This document shows, in pieces, positions 50,013-58,596 of a stretch of DNA of 64,000 bases. Below the pieces are notes generated by a model. The model did no database searches, was not told the origin of the DNA, and was given only the letters and a program-made list of their open reading frames with translations. The stretch comes from an uncultured Verrucomicrobiales bacterium (GTDB taxonomy: Bacteria; Verrucomicrobiota; Verrucomicrobiia; Verrucomicrobiales; Akkermansiaceae): the NCBI GenBank assembly GCA_937905985.1, contig CALCWC010000024.1:1-64000 (forward strand), in the 5' to 3' direction. Within the stretch, counting starts at the first letter, position 1; each line of letters starts with the position of its first letter. The translations under genes were made by a program, and so were the position numbers.

Positions 50013-51179
50013 ATGAACAAGAAGCAAATTCAGCAACGCTTTTTCCGCGCGGTCGAGGAGAACGATGTGGCTGCCGCACGCAAGATGATTGCCGCCGGGG
50101 CGGATGTCAATTTGCCGGATGACGGCAAGCCCGCGCTGTTCCTCGCCGCGTCATGGGAGTACATGCGCATGCTCAAGCTTCTGCTGAAATCCGGAGCGGA
50201 TGTGCATGCGCGCGACAAATATGGAGAGGATATCCTCTCCTACATCATGGCGGGTTCATCCATCACCGTCCTGAGCACGTTGATAGCCGCCGGGGCGGAT
50301 GTGAACGCGCGGTGCAACGAGGAAGGCGAAATCTCCTACCCGGTGAGCCGTGCATTTCTGGGGGGAAAGGAGCATCTCCAGCTCATGCTTGAATCGGGAG
50401 CCAACCCGAATGTGGTTGAATCCGACAAGGGCATGACACCCCTTGAATGGGTGCGCCTGGATGCCTGGGTGACTCCTGACGAAAGTCTCCTCGAATGCGC
50501 GGAGCTCTTGAAGCAATACGGCGCGTTGGAGGATCTGGAGCTGGACATCGACAACTGGGGCATTGCGCCGCTGGAGTACGAGTACCTGGATGCCGTGCGG
50601 CGCAACAATCTCCGCGGTGTGCGCCGCGCGCTCGCAAAAGGAGCGGACGTGAACGCGCTGGACGGGCAGGGTACCAGCGCGATGGTACAGGCTGCCGTTC
50701 ACCAGAACTTTCCCATGTGCAAGCTCATGGTGGAGCACGGCCTGAAACACTGCCACATTGTCAAGGGAGTAGGCGAATGCATCTGCGGGAACCGGGAACC
50801 GCTCAAGCTCTTCCGCTATCTGTTTTCCCTACTCGGCAAAGGAGAGCGGAAGCGTTTGTCGCCGTCACTGGTGGAGTACGCCGCGCGCTACGGCTTCTAC
50901 AACATCATCAATCTCTTGCTGGATGCCGGCGTGAAGCCGCGCAACGCCCTTTCCAATGCAGCCCTCTACGGGAATGAGAAGGTGCTCAGGCTCTTGCTGC
51001 GCCGCGGTGCCAATCCCAACGGCAGGATGTGCGAGCGCCCGCTCTACAATGCCGTCTGCTCGACCGAGCCCTCCATAGGCTGCGCCAAAATCCTCCTGAA
51101 GGCCGGAGCCAAGCCCTCCCTGCTGCGGGACTACGAGCGGGAGCGTTTGGAACAGGTGATGAATGCCGCCAAGCCGTAA
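50013..51179 (+). CDS. Cytoplasmic ankyrin-repeat protein
   Basis: 388 aa without signal peptide. Two ankyrin blocks (about 8-135 and 190-375) with motifs such as NDVAAARKMIAAGADVNLPDDGKPALFLAA, LLKSGADVHARDKYGEDIL, RRALAKGADVNALDGQGTSAMVQAA and EKVLRLLLRRGANPNG, joined by a segment with CHIVKGVGECICGN. Probably a protein-binding scaffold. Convergent with the MFS gene, 7 bases apart, no terminator seen. It is the third ankyrin protein of the window. Confidence 0.85.
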   Translation: MNKKQIQQRFFRAVEENDVAAARKMIAAGADVNLPDDGKPALFLAASWEYMRMLKLLLKSGADVHARDKYGEDILSYIMAGSSITVLSTLIAAGADVNARCNEEGEISYPVSRAFLGGKEHLQLMLESGANPNVVESDKGMTPLEWVRLDAWVTPDESLLECAELLKQYGALEDLELDIDNWGIAPLEYEYLDAVRRNNLRGVRRALAKGADVNALDGQGTSAMVQAAVHQNFPMCKLMVEHGLKHCHIVKGVGECICGNREPLKLFRYLFSLLGKGERKRLSPSLVEYAARYGFYNIINLLLDAGVKPRNALSNAALYGNEKVLRLLLRRGANPNGRMCERPLYNAVCSTEPSIGCAKILLKAGAKPSLLRDYERERLEQVMNAAKP

Positions 51180-51186
51180 TCCGCGC

Positions 51187-52371
51187 TCACTTCATCTTTC
51201 GGGCGAGGAGGCCGGCGGCGACGACGGCGAGGCCGCCAATGAGGAAGACGGCCTGGGGACCGCCGGTGGCCTGCCAGATGATGCCGCCGACGATGCCGTA
51301 GGTGATGGATGCCACGTGGTTGATGGCGATCCCGGTGTAGATGCAGGGTGTGATTTCATGCCTGCGGTCGCCGCAGATACGGGTGATGTACGTGGTGCGG
51401 GCCATGCCCATGGCAAAGAGCACCTTATCCAGCACAAAGCAGCCGCCCACCACGCCCACGGCCCATTCCAGCGGCAGCAGACCCGGCGCAAACGCGTACG
51501 CCAGGCACAGGCCGGCCAGCATCACGCTGTCGAAGATGGTGACGTTCCTCTCCCCGAACCGTTTGATGCTCCACCCGATGAACGGCTGGGTGAAAAGGCC
51601 GATGACGCCTGCAATGAGCATGATCATGCCGATGCGGCCGGGACTCTGCCCAAGTGTGCTGACCATGAGCCAGTACCCGAAGGTGAGGAAGAGCTGCTTG
51701 CGGATGCCGTGCAGGGTCTCCAGCCCGTAGTACACGGCGTACTCGCGGCGCAGGATGAAGTTCTCCCGCATGGAGCGGCGTGGAGGGAAGGAGGCATCGT
51801 TGCGGGTATAACAGAACAGGCTCGCGCCCGCTATCAGCGCGCACGCCATCACCGCGTAGTCCACACCGTAGTCCGCGTTGAACTTCCACTTGGCCCACAC
51901 GTACAGCGCGCCCGCAAGCGCCGCCGCCGTGCACAGCGCGCGCATCTGCCCCAGCCGCAGGCTGCGGTTCTCCGGCCGCGCCGTGTGCATCACGATGGAA
52001 TCGATGGTGCCCATCAGAATGTGCTGGCCCAGGCTCGCCGTCACCACCCACAGGCTCAGGGTGATGATGCCGCAGTCCGCCGGAAGCGTCAGGATGCCTA
52101 CCGCACCCGCTGCCGTCAGCATGCACGCCAGCGCGGAGAGCTTCACCTCGTTCAGGAAGAAAAGCGCGCTGATGACCACGAAGCTCAGCACGCCCGGCAG
52201 CTCGCGCGGCAGCTCCATCATCCCGCGCTGCCCCGCGTCCATCCCGTGCACATCGCTCATGTAGTTGCTGAACAGCAAATCCCACACGCCGTTGCCGAAC
52301 TCCGCCAGGAATATCCCCAGCAGGATCATCACCATCACCTTGCGGATGCCTGTCTTCGCGCTCGCTTCCAT
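51187..52371 (-). CDS. MFS transporter
   Basis: 394 aa, about twelve hydrophobic segments. The N-terminal half has VMVMILLGIFLAEFGNGVWDLLFSNYMSD and the C-terminal half FGYWLMVSTLGQSPGRIGMIMLIAGVIGLFTQPFIGWSIKRFGERNV, which carries an MFS-like loop. The substrate cannot be told; no clear drug or sugar signature. Monocistronic with its own promoter 12 bases upstream of the ATG. Confidence 0.8.
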   Translation of the reverse strand: MEASAKTGIRKVMVMILLGIFLAEFGNGVWDLLFSNYMSDVHGMDAGQRGMMELPRELPGVLSFVVISALFFLNEVKLSALACMLTAAGAVGILTLPADCGIITLSLWVVTASLGQHILMGTIDSIVMHTARPENRSLRLGQMRALCTAAALAGALYVWAKWKFNADYGVDYAVMACALIAGASLFCYTRNDASFPPRRSMRENFILRREYAVYYGLETLHGIRKQLFLTFGYWLMVSTLGQSPGRIGMIMLIAGVIGLFTQPFIGWSIKRFGERNVTIFDSVMLAGLCLAYAFAPGLLPLEWAVGVVGGCFVLDKVLFAMGMARTTYITRICGDRRHEITPCIYTGIAINHVASITYGIVGGIIWQATGGPQAVFLIGGLAVVAAGLLARKMK

Positions 52372-52383
52372 GGTCGCGCGCCT

Positions 52384-52411
52384 ATTCTACCACCGTTTTG
52401 AAATCGTGCAA
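52384..52411 (-). promoter_or_regulatory. Promoter of the MFS gene (short leader)
   Basis: Minus strand TTGCAC, 16-base spacer, extended TGGTAGAAT; 12 bases to the ATG at 52371. Confidence 0.6.
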
Positions 52412-52443
52412 CGACAATCAGGGGAGGGAAAACAGTGTGCAAA

Positions 52444-53280
52444 TCATGCCTCGCCTCTCATGGCGCGGACAAAGGCCATGATGCGCTCCGAGACTTGGCG
52501 TAGCCGGATTTCCCGTGACTCCTCATCGTGTTCCTCCTCGAAATCGGCAACGGCGGTGCAGCCTGCGCTTGAAGGTTTTGCAAAGAGTTTCTCCAAAATA
52601 CCGAGCATGGATTTGACGATGCCTTGCCGCGCGTGGGGGATGGCCTCCACGGCCAACTGGCTGAATCCACCGGGGTGGTGCTCCAGAATGAAGTGGATGT
52701 CGTATGCGTCTTTGGCCTTTTCTCGGTCATCGAAGGCGGCGGCTTTCATGCAGAGGAAGGGCAACTCGTCCACTACGGCAACCTGCACCGTGTTTTGGGA
52801 TCCGTCTGGGCGCGGGGCCTGCAGCTCGATTTGCCGCGCGTCCTGTTCAAAGGCGAATTGCCCTCCGGGCGCCATTCTTGCTTTCAAGTCCTGGATGTGC
52901 TGGGTGCGCCTTCCCGTGCGCTTACCCCGGTACTTGCCCGCAAGAAAATCCACGTCCACCACGAACGTGATCCCGTCTATCGTCACTTTTCGGCTGAATG
53001 TGTAGGTCTGCTTCGCGTTTCTCTCATAGCCGTGCTGCTCTAAGAGCCGCACGATGTCATTGCCTTCCTCTAGCCGGGTGTGGTTGAGCAGGATGTCTAT
53101 GTCGATACTCCCCACATGCCGCCCCTCTGGGTACAGCATGGCGGGAACCCAGCCGCCTACCAGACGGTATTTTTCGCGGTATGCGCCTAATATGTCCGAC
53201 AGCTCGACGAGAACCCTCTTGGCCGCTTCCACTTGGGCGGCCGGGTAGTCGTGTGCGTTTTGGGGATGGTTATCCGGCAT
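52444..53280 (-). CDS. Nucleotidyltransferase toxin of a second type IV-like toxin-antitoxin pair
   Basis: 278 aa from MPDNHPQNAHDYPAAQ. YRLVGGWVPAMLYPEGRHVGSIDIDILLN holds the nucleotidyltransferase GG, then GS-x-D-x-D (IDID). ELPFLCMKAAAFDDREKAKDAYDIHFIL is like the AbiEii family. The start lies within the end of the upstream regulator gene (11-base overlap), as in coupled toxin-antitoxin pairs. The first 24 codons of the longer frame are in that overlap and are not needed. The target is unknown. Confidence 0.8.
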   Translation of the reverse strand: MPDNHPQNAHDYPAAQVEAAKRVLVELSDILGAYREKYRLVGGWVPAMLYPEGRHVGSIDIDILLNHTRLEEGNDIVRLLEQHGYERNAKQTYTFSRKVTIDGITFVVDVDFLAGKYRGKRTGRRTQHIQDLKARMAPGGQFAFEQDARQIELQAPRPDGSQNTVQVAVVDELPFLCMKAAAFDDREKAKDAYDIHFILEHHPGGFSQLAVEAIPHARQGIVKSMLGILEKLFAKPSSAGCTAVADFEEEHDEESREIRLRQVSERIMAFVRAMRGEA

Positions 53281-54283
53281 TTGGGGCAAATTGCGTTTTG
53301 AGGATGGCTTCCGCTTGCTCCTCGCCCCTGGCGGGCGTGGCGAAGCAGTCAAGGTATACCTGTACCGGTGATGCCACGGCGTCGCCGCGTATCATGCGTG
53401 GAGACATGAAAAATTCATCATGAGTGCAGGGCGTGACAAGGATGTTTGCACCGGATGCGCAGGGCTTGCAGCCGAGCTGTTCTGCCAGCGCTTCTGTCTC
53501 CCTGTCGGGGCAGAGAAGCTGGAGCCGGTTGTAGCGCGCTGCGGGAGCGTACCGGTTGCCTCCGGCAATTCCCGTGAGCAGTGCGCGCGTTTTGCCCTCC
53601 TTTGCCAGTTTCCGGAGCTTGGCCTCGATGTCGGACAAGTTGTCCAGCGAAAAGAGGGAAACCACGGGTTGCCTGCGCAGCGCGTACACGCGCCCCCATT
53701 GCTGCATCAGGCGCACAGCATCCGTTATGCGAAGCCCGCCCGCGCGGTGTTCCGCCAGCAGGTTGCGGCTCAGGAAGCCCGCCACCTTGTACACCTGCGC
53801 CAGACTGCACCCGGCTGCCTCCGCAAGGCTGGCCATGCGGTGCACTCCATTCGGATTTTCCATCAGCACCCGCAGAATGCGGGAGGATGCGCGAGACGAC
53901 GGCTCAAAGGCGGATTGTTCCGCGCGGCGCTTGCGCAGTCCAGATGCCCGGTTCCCCTTATCCGAAATATATACGCGGTTCAGCGATATGAAACAGTTCC
54001 CCGCAGCATCCAGGTAGTTGAGGCTTTCCTCCTCACAGATGGCGTGCCCCCTGGCCGACATTTGCGGGGTGAGTACCAATCTCCGCTTTTGCATGGAAAG
54101 AGCCAGCAGCGCTGAGGGAAAGGGGTTCTCCAGATATTCCCCCTCCAGCAGGTCGCTCGAGTTGTCGTTGAACAAAACGCGGCAGATGAAACGTTTCCTT
54201 TCCGTATTCCAGCATTCGCAATCGCTAACCATCTCCAGCCTTTTGAGTCGATTGCACAGGCTCGCTTGTAGTTCTTGCTGCAT
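53270..54283 (-). CDS. AbiEi-family-like antitoxin/regulator
   Basis: 337 aa. The N-terminal part (FICRVLFNDNSSDLLEG...SALLALSMQKRRLVLTPQMSARGHAICEEESLNYLDAAGNCFISL) looks like a small restriction-nuclease-like fold; the middle has a winged helix (SSRILRVLMENPNGVHRMASLAEAAGCSLAQVYKVAGFLSRNLLAEHRAGGLRITD, about 130-190). The C-terminus ends with ASPVQVYLDCFATPARGEEQAEAI, the 'P-x-Q-x-YLD' motif seen in AbiEi-type antitoxins of this layout. It precedes and overlaps the toxin gene. The operator boxes upstream fit autorepression. Confidence 0.75.
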   Translation of the reverse strand: MQQELQASLCNRLKRLEMVSDCECWNTERKRFICRVLFNDNSSDLLEGEYLENPFPSALLALSMQKRRLVLTPQMSARGHAICEEESLNYLDAAGNCFISLNRVYISDKGNRASGLRKRRAEQSAFEPSSRASSRILRVLMENPNGVHRMASLAEAAGCSLAQVYKVAGFLSRNLLAEHRAGGLRITDAVRLMQQWGRVYALRRQPVVSLFSLDNLSDIEAKLRKLAKEGKTRALLTGIAGGNRYAPAARYNRLQLLCPDRETEALAEQLGCKPCASGANILVTPCTHDEFFMSPRMIRGDAVASPVQVYLDCFATPARGEEQAEAILKTQFAPNAG

Positions 54284-54322
54284 TTCTCGATTTAATGAGA
54301 CTTATTCCTTCCGGTAGAAGTA

Positions 54323-54351
54323 ATCTTAAACGTAGAAAATCAACTTGTCAA
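54323..54351 (-). promoter_or_regulatory. Promoter of the second toxin-antitoxin pair
   Basis: Minus strand TTGACA, 17-base spacer, TAAGAT. The -10 overlaps the first operator box. Confidence 0.65.
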
Positions 54352-54422
54352 GCCAATGTATGAAAAATTCTACATTTAAACGATCATTTATGCAAATGCT
54401 GGAATGGCCTTTAAGTGTAGAA
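54326..54422. promoter_or_regulatory. Three operator-like boxes TTCTAC-NN-TTAA at 42/43-bp spacing
   Basis: Box 1 TTAAACGTAGAA (54326-54337), box 2 TTCTACATTTAA (54368-54379, opposite orientation), box 3 TTAAGTGTAGAA (54411-54422). Centre spacing 42 and 43 bp, four helical turns, so all face the same side. Box 1 covers part of the -10. Confidence 0.65.
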
Positions 54423-54439
54423 ATCGAACAACGCACGCC

Positions 54440-55825
54440 CTATTCCAGCCCCATTTTGCCGGGGTTGAGGGTGTGGCGGGGGTCCAGGGCGTTTTTGAGG
54501 GTTCGGTGGAGGTCCAGGGCGACGGGGCCGACGGCTTGGGGGAACCATTTGGCCTTGGCGAGACCGATGCCGTGCTCGCCCGTGATGCTGCCGCCGTGTG
54601 CGACCACCCATTGGAAGAGGCGGTCTACCAGGGCGTCGGCGGGCTCGCGGATGTCGCGTCCCTGAGCGTCCTTGAGCACCATGATGTTGGTGTGGATGTT
54701 GCCATCGCCGGAGTGGCCGAAGCAAGCCACGGGGATTCTGGTCTCGCGCTGCATGGACTCGCAGAATTCCACCAGCTCCACCAGGCGGGAGCGGGGGATG
54801 ACGATATCCTCGTTGAGCTTGGTGAGGCCGGTGGCCTTGAGGCTGTAGGAGAATTCGCGGCGCAACTGCCAGATGGCCTCCACGTCCTCCGCGGTGGAGG
54901 CGGTGATGATTTCCGTGGCTCCCGTGGCGCGCAGGATGTCGGCGATGGCGCGCTGCTCCGCCGCCACGGCGTCGGTCTGTCCGTCAATCTCGATGATGAT
55001 GTGCCCCTTGGCATCGGCTGGCAGGGCGGTGGGCCCCAAATAGTCGCGGGCGGCGGCGAGGGTGAAGGCATCGGTGATTTCCAGGGCGCAGGGCAGGTGG
55101 CCGCCCTGCAGCACGTCTTGCACGGCCTTGGCGCAGAGGGCGAACTGCGGGAAGCTGGCGCGCAGCGCGGCGCGCGCGGGGGGCGCGGGGATGATGCGCA
55201 GCACGGCCTCCGTCACCACGCCCAGCATGCCCTCGCTGCCCACGAAAAGCCCCACCAGATCGAAGCCCTGCTTGTTCTTGTGCGTGCGGCCGCCGCAGCG
55301 CAGGATGCGCCCGTCCGCCAGCACCACGGTGAGCCCCAGCACATAGGGGCGGGTGACGCCGTACTTCAGGCAGCGCGGGCCGCCCGCATTGGTGGCGATG
55401 TTGCCGCCGATGCTGGATTCCTTGCGGGATGCGGGGTCCGGCGGGTAGAACCAGCCCTGCGCCTCGCAGGCATCCTGCAAATCCGCGGTGAGCACGCCGG
55501 CCTGGGCCACGGCCACGCCGTCCGCGGGGTTGATTTCCAAAATGCGGTTCATGCGCTCCAGGGAGAGGACGATGCCGCCGCGCACGGGCACGCAGCCGCC
55601 TACATAGCCCACGCCCGCGCCGCGCGGGGTCACGGGAATGCCGTGCGCATCCGCGAACTTCAAAACCTCGGCCACCTCCTCGGTGGAGCTCGGGAGAGCC
55701 ACGGCCTCCGGCAGCGCGCTCGCGTGCCACTTGTCGTGCGCGTACTCCGCCAGTGTCCCGGCATCCGTGGCAATCACGTCGCCGAGCATGCGTTGTAGCT
55801 CCAAAATGGCATCACCGTGCGGCAT
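54440..55825 (-). CDS. GlcD-like FAD-linked oxidase (D-lactate/glycolate dehydrogenase type)
   Basis: 461 aa from MPHGDAILELQRMLGDV. The N-terminal PCMH-type FAD domain has VTPRGAGVGYVGGCVPVRGGIVLSLERMNRI, ESSIGGNIATNAGGPRCLKYG and GLFVGSEGMLGVVTEAVLRI; the C-terminal substrate domain has CFGHSGDGNIHTNIMV and ITGEHGIGLAKAKWF. It would oxidise a 2-hydroxy acid. Last gene of the ABC transporter operon, 5 bases after the permease, which suggests that the transported compound or its product is a hydroxy acid; that is inference. Confidence 0.9.
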   Translation of the reverse strand: MPHGDAILELQRMLGDVIATDAGTLAEYAHDKWHASALPEAVALPSSTEEVAEVLKFADAHGIPVTPRGAGVGYVGGCVPVRGGIVLSLERMNRILEINPADGVAVAQAGVLTADLQDACEAQGWFYPPDPASRKESSIGGNIATNAGGPRCLKYGVTRPYVLGLTVVLADGRILRCGGRTHKNKQGFDLVGLFVGSEGMLGVVTEAVLRIIPAPPARAALRASFPQFALCAKAVQDVLQGGHLPCALEITDAFTLAAARDYLGPTALPADAKGHIIIEIDGQTDAVAAEQRAIADILRATGATEIITASTAEDVEAIWQLRREFSYSLKATGLTKLNEDIVIPRSRLVELVEFCESMQRETRIPVACFGHSGDGNIHTNIMVLKDAQGRDIREPADALVDRLFQWVVAHGGSITGEHGIGLAKAKWFPQAVGPVALDLHRTLKNALDPRHTLNPGKMGLE

Positions 55826-55830
55826 GGTTT

Positions 55831-56622
55831 CTAGTCCTTTCCGGTGCCCCAGCGGCGGTGCAGCCAGCGCTCCGCGGGGGAGAACAAAATCTTGTCCGCC
55901 AGCAGGCCGATGGCGATGATGATGAACATGATGCCGATGACCTGGTACATGCGCTGCAGCTCGCGGCCGTAGTGCAGGTACTGGCCGATGCCGAAGCCCG
56001 ACACCACCGACACGTAGATTTCCGCAGCCATGAGCGAGCGCCAGGCGAAGGCCCAGCCTTGCTTCATGCCGCTGACCACGAAGGGCGCGGAGGCCGGCAG
56101 GGTGACATGCACCAGCGTGTAGAGCTTGCCCGCGCCCATGGTGCGGGCGGCGCGTGCATAGATGGGCGGCACGTTCTTCATGCCGTTCTCCGTGGAGAGC
56201 AGCACGCTCCACAGCGTGCCCATAATCACCACGAACAGCAGAGCCGCCTCCGTCTGCCCGAACCAGATGCACGCCAGCGGCACCCAGCACACGCTCGGCA
56301 GCGCCTGCAGGCCCAGCGCCAGCATGCCCAGCGTGTCGTTCACGCAACGGAAGCGGGCTGCCAGCATACCCAGCGGCACGCCCAGCACCAGGCCGATGAC
56401 GTACCCGATGAGCAGGCGGCGCAAGGTAACCACCATGGCCAGCGGAATCTTGCCGTTGAAGGTGTTGTCCCACAGGTAGGCGGCCACCGTGCTGGGCGGC
56501 GGCAACACGAACGGCGACCACAGGCTTTCCTCCAGCCCGATGCACGCCAAATCGCCCGTGAGCCCCGCCCACACCAGGATGAGCAGGATGAAGAAGAGAA
56601 GAATGATGATGCTGCGTTTCAT
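55831..56622 (-). CDS. ABC transporter permease (SsuC/TauC/NrtB type)
   Basis: 263 aa with about six transmembrane helices. The N-terminal anchor is IIILLFFILLILVWAGL; the cytoplasmic EAA-like loop is TENGMKNVPPIYARAARTMGAGKLYTLVHVTLPASAPFVVSGMKQGWAFAWRSLMAAE. Such permeases import nitrate, alkanesulfonates or taurine. It lies between the ATPase and oxidase genes. Confidence 0.9.
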   Translation of the reverse strand: MKRSIIILLFFILLILVWAGLTGDLACIGLEESLWSPFVLPPPSTVAAYLWDNTFNGKIPLAMVVTLRRLLIGYVIGLVLGVPLGMLAARFRCVNDTLGMLALGLQALPSVCWVPLACIWFGQTEAALLFVVIMGTLWSVLLSTENGMKNVPPIYARAARTMGAGKLYTLVHVTLPASAPFVVSGMKQGWAFAWRSLMAAEIYVSVVSGFGIGQYLHYGRELQRMYQVIGIMFIIIAIGLLADKILFSPAERWLHRRWGTGKD

Positions 56623-56637
56623 AGCGGTGTGTTCCTA

Positions 56638-57450
56638 TCAGTCGGCTTCCTCGGCGGCGTAGCCCTTGAGCGCGGAGGTGATTTCGCGCGAGATGTCCGC
56701 CAGGTCGTGGTTGTTGATGTTGCGCGGGCGCGGCAGGTCCACGGCGAATTCCTCGCGGATGCGGCCGGGGTGGGGTGAGAAGAGGATGACGCGCGTGCCC
56801 AGGCACACGGCCTCGCGCACGTTGTGGGTGACGAAGATGATGGTCTTGCGGCGCTTCTGCCAAATGTCCTGGATATCGCCGTAGAGCTGCTCGCGGGTCA
56901 TGGCGTCCAGGGCGGAGAAGGGCTCGTCCATCAAAAGGATCTTGGGGTTGGGGGCGAGGGAGCGAGCGAGCGCCACGCGCTGCCGCATGCCGCCGGAAAG
57001 CTCATGGATGTTGGCGTGGGCGAAGTTGTCCATCTTCACCAGGTACAGGTAGTACTTGGCCACCTCCAGGCGTTCCTTGTCGTTCAGGTTGGGTTTTTGC
57101 TTGAGCCCGAACATGACATTGCCGATGACATCCAGCCACGGGAAGAGCGCGTGTTCCTGGAACATCATCATGCGGTCGCGCCCGGGGCCGGCAATCGGCG
57201 TGCCGTCGATGAGCGCGGCCCCCTTGTCCGGTTCCTCCAGTCCGGCGATGATGTTCAGCAGGGTGGATTTGCCGCAGCCGCTGGGCCCCACGAAGCAAAC
57301 GAACTCGCCTTCGTTGATTTCCAGCGACACATTCTCCAGCGCGGCGATGGTGCCGCCACTGCTGTTGGTGAAATACTTGCTGACGTGCTCCACGCAGAGT
57401 TTGGCGGTGGGGTACGCATGGATTTCCTGGTTGATGTTCTCCTGTCTCAT
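56638..57450 (-). CDS. ABC transporter ATPase (SsuB/TauB/NrtD type)
   Basis: 270 aa. Walker A GPSGCGKST, Q-loop MMMFQEHALFPWL, signature LSGGMRQRVALARSL, Walker B ILLMDEPFSAL and switch His in FVTHNVREAV. It powers import with the neighbouring permease and binding protein. Its start overlaps the end of the binding-protein gene by 4 bases. Confidence 0.95.
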   Translation of the reverse strand: MRQENINQEIHAYPTAKLCVEHVSKYFTNSSGGTIAALENVSLEINEGEFVCFVGPSGCGKSTLLNIIAGLEEPDKGAALIDGTPIAGPGRDRMMMFQEHALFPWLDVIGNVMFGLKQKPNLNDKERLEVAKYYLYLVKMDNFAHANIHELSGGMRQRVALARSLAPNPKILLMDEPFSALDAMTREQLYGDIQDIWQKRRKTIIFVTHNVREAVCLGTRVILFSPHPGRIREEFAVDLPRPRNINNHDLADISREITSALKGYAAEEAD

Positions 57451-58454
57451 GGGCGGGGGTCCTCCTTTTTCTCCTGGGGTTGGTAAATAATGCCCTCGAT
57501 ATCCGGCACGCGGTCAAGCAGATCGCACGCTTGGGCGTCCTTCACAAACTGGCGAAGCCCCGGCAGGTCGATGTCGTCCGTCAGCTTCAAGCGCGTCCAG
57601 GCGGAAGCCACCAGCTCCGGCTCCATGGGAGCCTGGGTAAGCTCGGTGAGCTCCTCCACCACGCGCTGCTGGGCCTCCTGCGGGTGCTCCTGTATCCACT
57701 GCGTGAGGTCGCGCTGGGCTTGAATGATGGCAGCGGCCTCCTGCGGATGCGCTTTCAGCCAGCCGGTGCGCGCCGCCAGCACGGTGGTCACCACGTCCGG
57801 CTCCTGCACCATCAGCGTGGCTCCCGCATCCCGTTCCAGGCGGGAAACCCAGGGTTCCACGGTCCAGCAGGCATCGATGTCTCCCTGTTTCATGAGCTGC
57901 AGCTGCATGGCGTTGGGTGTGGGGGAAACGCGGCAGTCTCCCGCGCCCTCCAGCGTGGTCTTGAGGCCGTTTTTGGTGAGCCAGGCGCGGCAGGAGACGT
58001 CCTGAGTGTTGCCGAGCTGCGGGGTGGCGATGTTGCGCCCCTTGAAATCTTCTGGTTTGGAAATGCCCTTGCCGGGTGCGGTCAGCAGGGCGGCCCCGCC
58101 GTTCACGGCGCCGCAGAGCAGGCGCAGCGCGCGCCCGTTGGAAACCGCGTACGCATTGATGGCGGGGCTTGGGCCCACATAGGTCAAATCCGCCGTCTTG
58201 CCGAACAGGGCCTCCATAGCCGTCGGCCCCGCGTTGTACGTGTACCATTCAAAGGAATACCCCGGCAGGTAGCGCTCAAACCAGCCCTCCCCGTGGCGGC
58301 TCATGTTCCGCGCCACCAGCGCCTGCACGTGCGTCACGTTCGGGAAGCAGCCCATCCGCACCACCGTGCTTTCCGTGTCCTCACGGCTGCACGCCCCCCC
58401 CAGCAGCGCAACCGCCGCCAGTATCATCACCAGTGCTGTTCTTTTCCATCTCAC
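57447..58454 (-). CDS. ABC transporter substrate-binding lipoprotein (SsuA/TauA/NrtA type)
   Basis: 335 aa if read from the GTG at 58454 (MRWKRTALVMILAAVALLGGAC), with lipobox LGGAC and Cys22. It is a periplasmic NMT1/ThiY-like binding protein: VVRMGCFPNVTHVQALVA, YNAGPTAMEALFGKTADLTYVGPSPAINAY, LRLLCGAVNGGAALLT, GRNIATPQLGNTQDVSCRAWL. A GTG three codons upstream (58463) touches the -10 box and is less likely. First gene of binding protein-ATPase-permease-oxidase. The ligand is probably a nitrate-, sulfonate- or other small anionic compound. Confidence 0.88.
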   Translation of the reverse strand: MRWKRTALVMILAAVALLGGACSREDTESTVVRMGCFPNVTHVQALVARNMSRHGEGWFERYLPGYSFEWYTYNAGPTAMEALFGKTADLTYVGPSPAINAYAVSNGRALRLLCGAVNGGAALLTAPGKGISKPEDFKGRNIATPQLGNTQDVSCRAWLTKNGLKTTLEGAGDCRVSPTPNAMQLQLMKQGDIDACWTVEPWVSRLERDAGATLMVQEPDVVTTVLAARTGWLKAHPQEAAAIIQAQRDLTQWIQEHPQEAQQRVVEELTELTQAPMEPELVASAWTRLKLTDDIDLPGLRQFVKDAQACDLLDRVPDIEGIIYQPQEKKEDPRP

Positions 58455-58463
58455 GGGAAGCAC

Positions 58464-58492
58464 AGTCTACCAGAATCCGCGCCAAAAATCAA
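58464..58492 (-). promoter_or_regulatory. ABC transporter operon promoter (leaderless type)
   Basis: Minus strand TTGATT, 17-base spacer, TAGACT; 9 bases to the GTG at 58454. Confidence 0.55.
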
Positions 58493-58555
58493 GATGCTAT
58501 CGCTTCATGCACGCGGTGTGCGCCGGTATATTGCGCCGGTATATGCAGAATTACC

Positions 58556-58584
58556 TTGACTCGGAAGGCCCTCATGTGTAGAAC
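58556..58584 (+). promoter_or_regulatory. Promoter of the SGNH-like gene (short leader)
   Basis: TTGACT, 17-base spacer, TAGAAC; 12 bases to the ATG at 58597. Confidence 0.6.
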
Positions 58585-58596
58585 AGTTGCTGTGCC

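Noticed and set aside
55826..56863. N-terminal extension of the GlcD-like protein to 807 residues
   Set aside because: The extra part is the frame-shifted shadow of the permease gene; the FAD-domain start at 55825 is clear.
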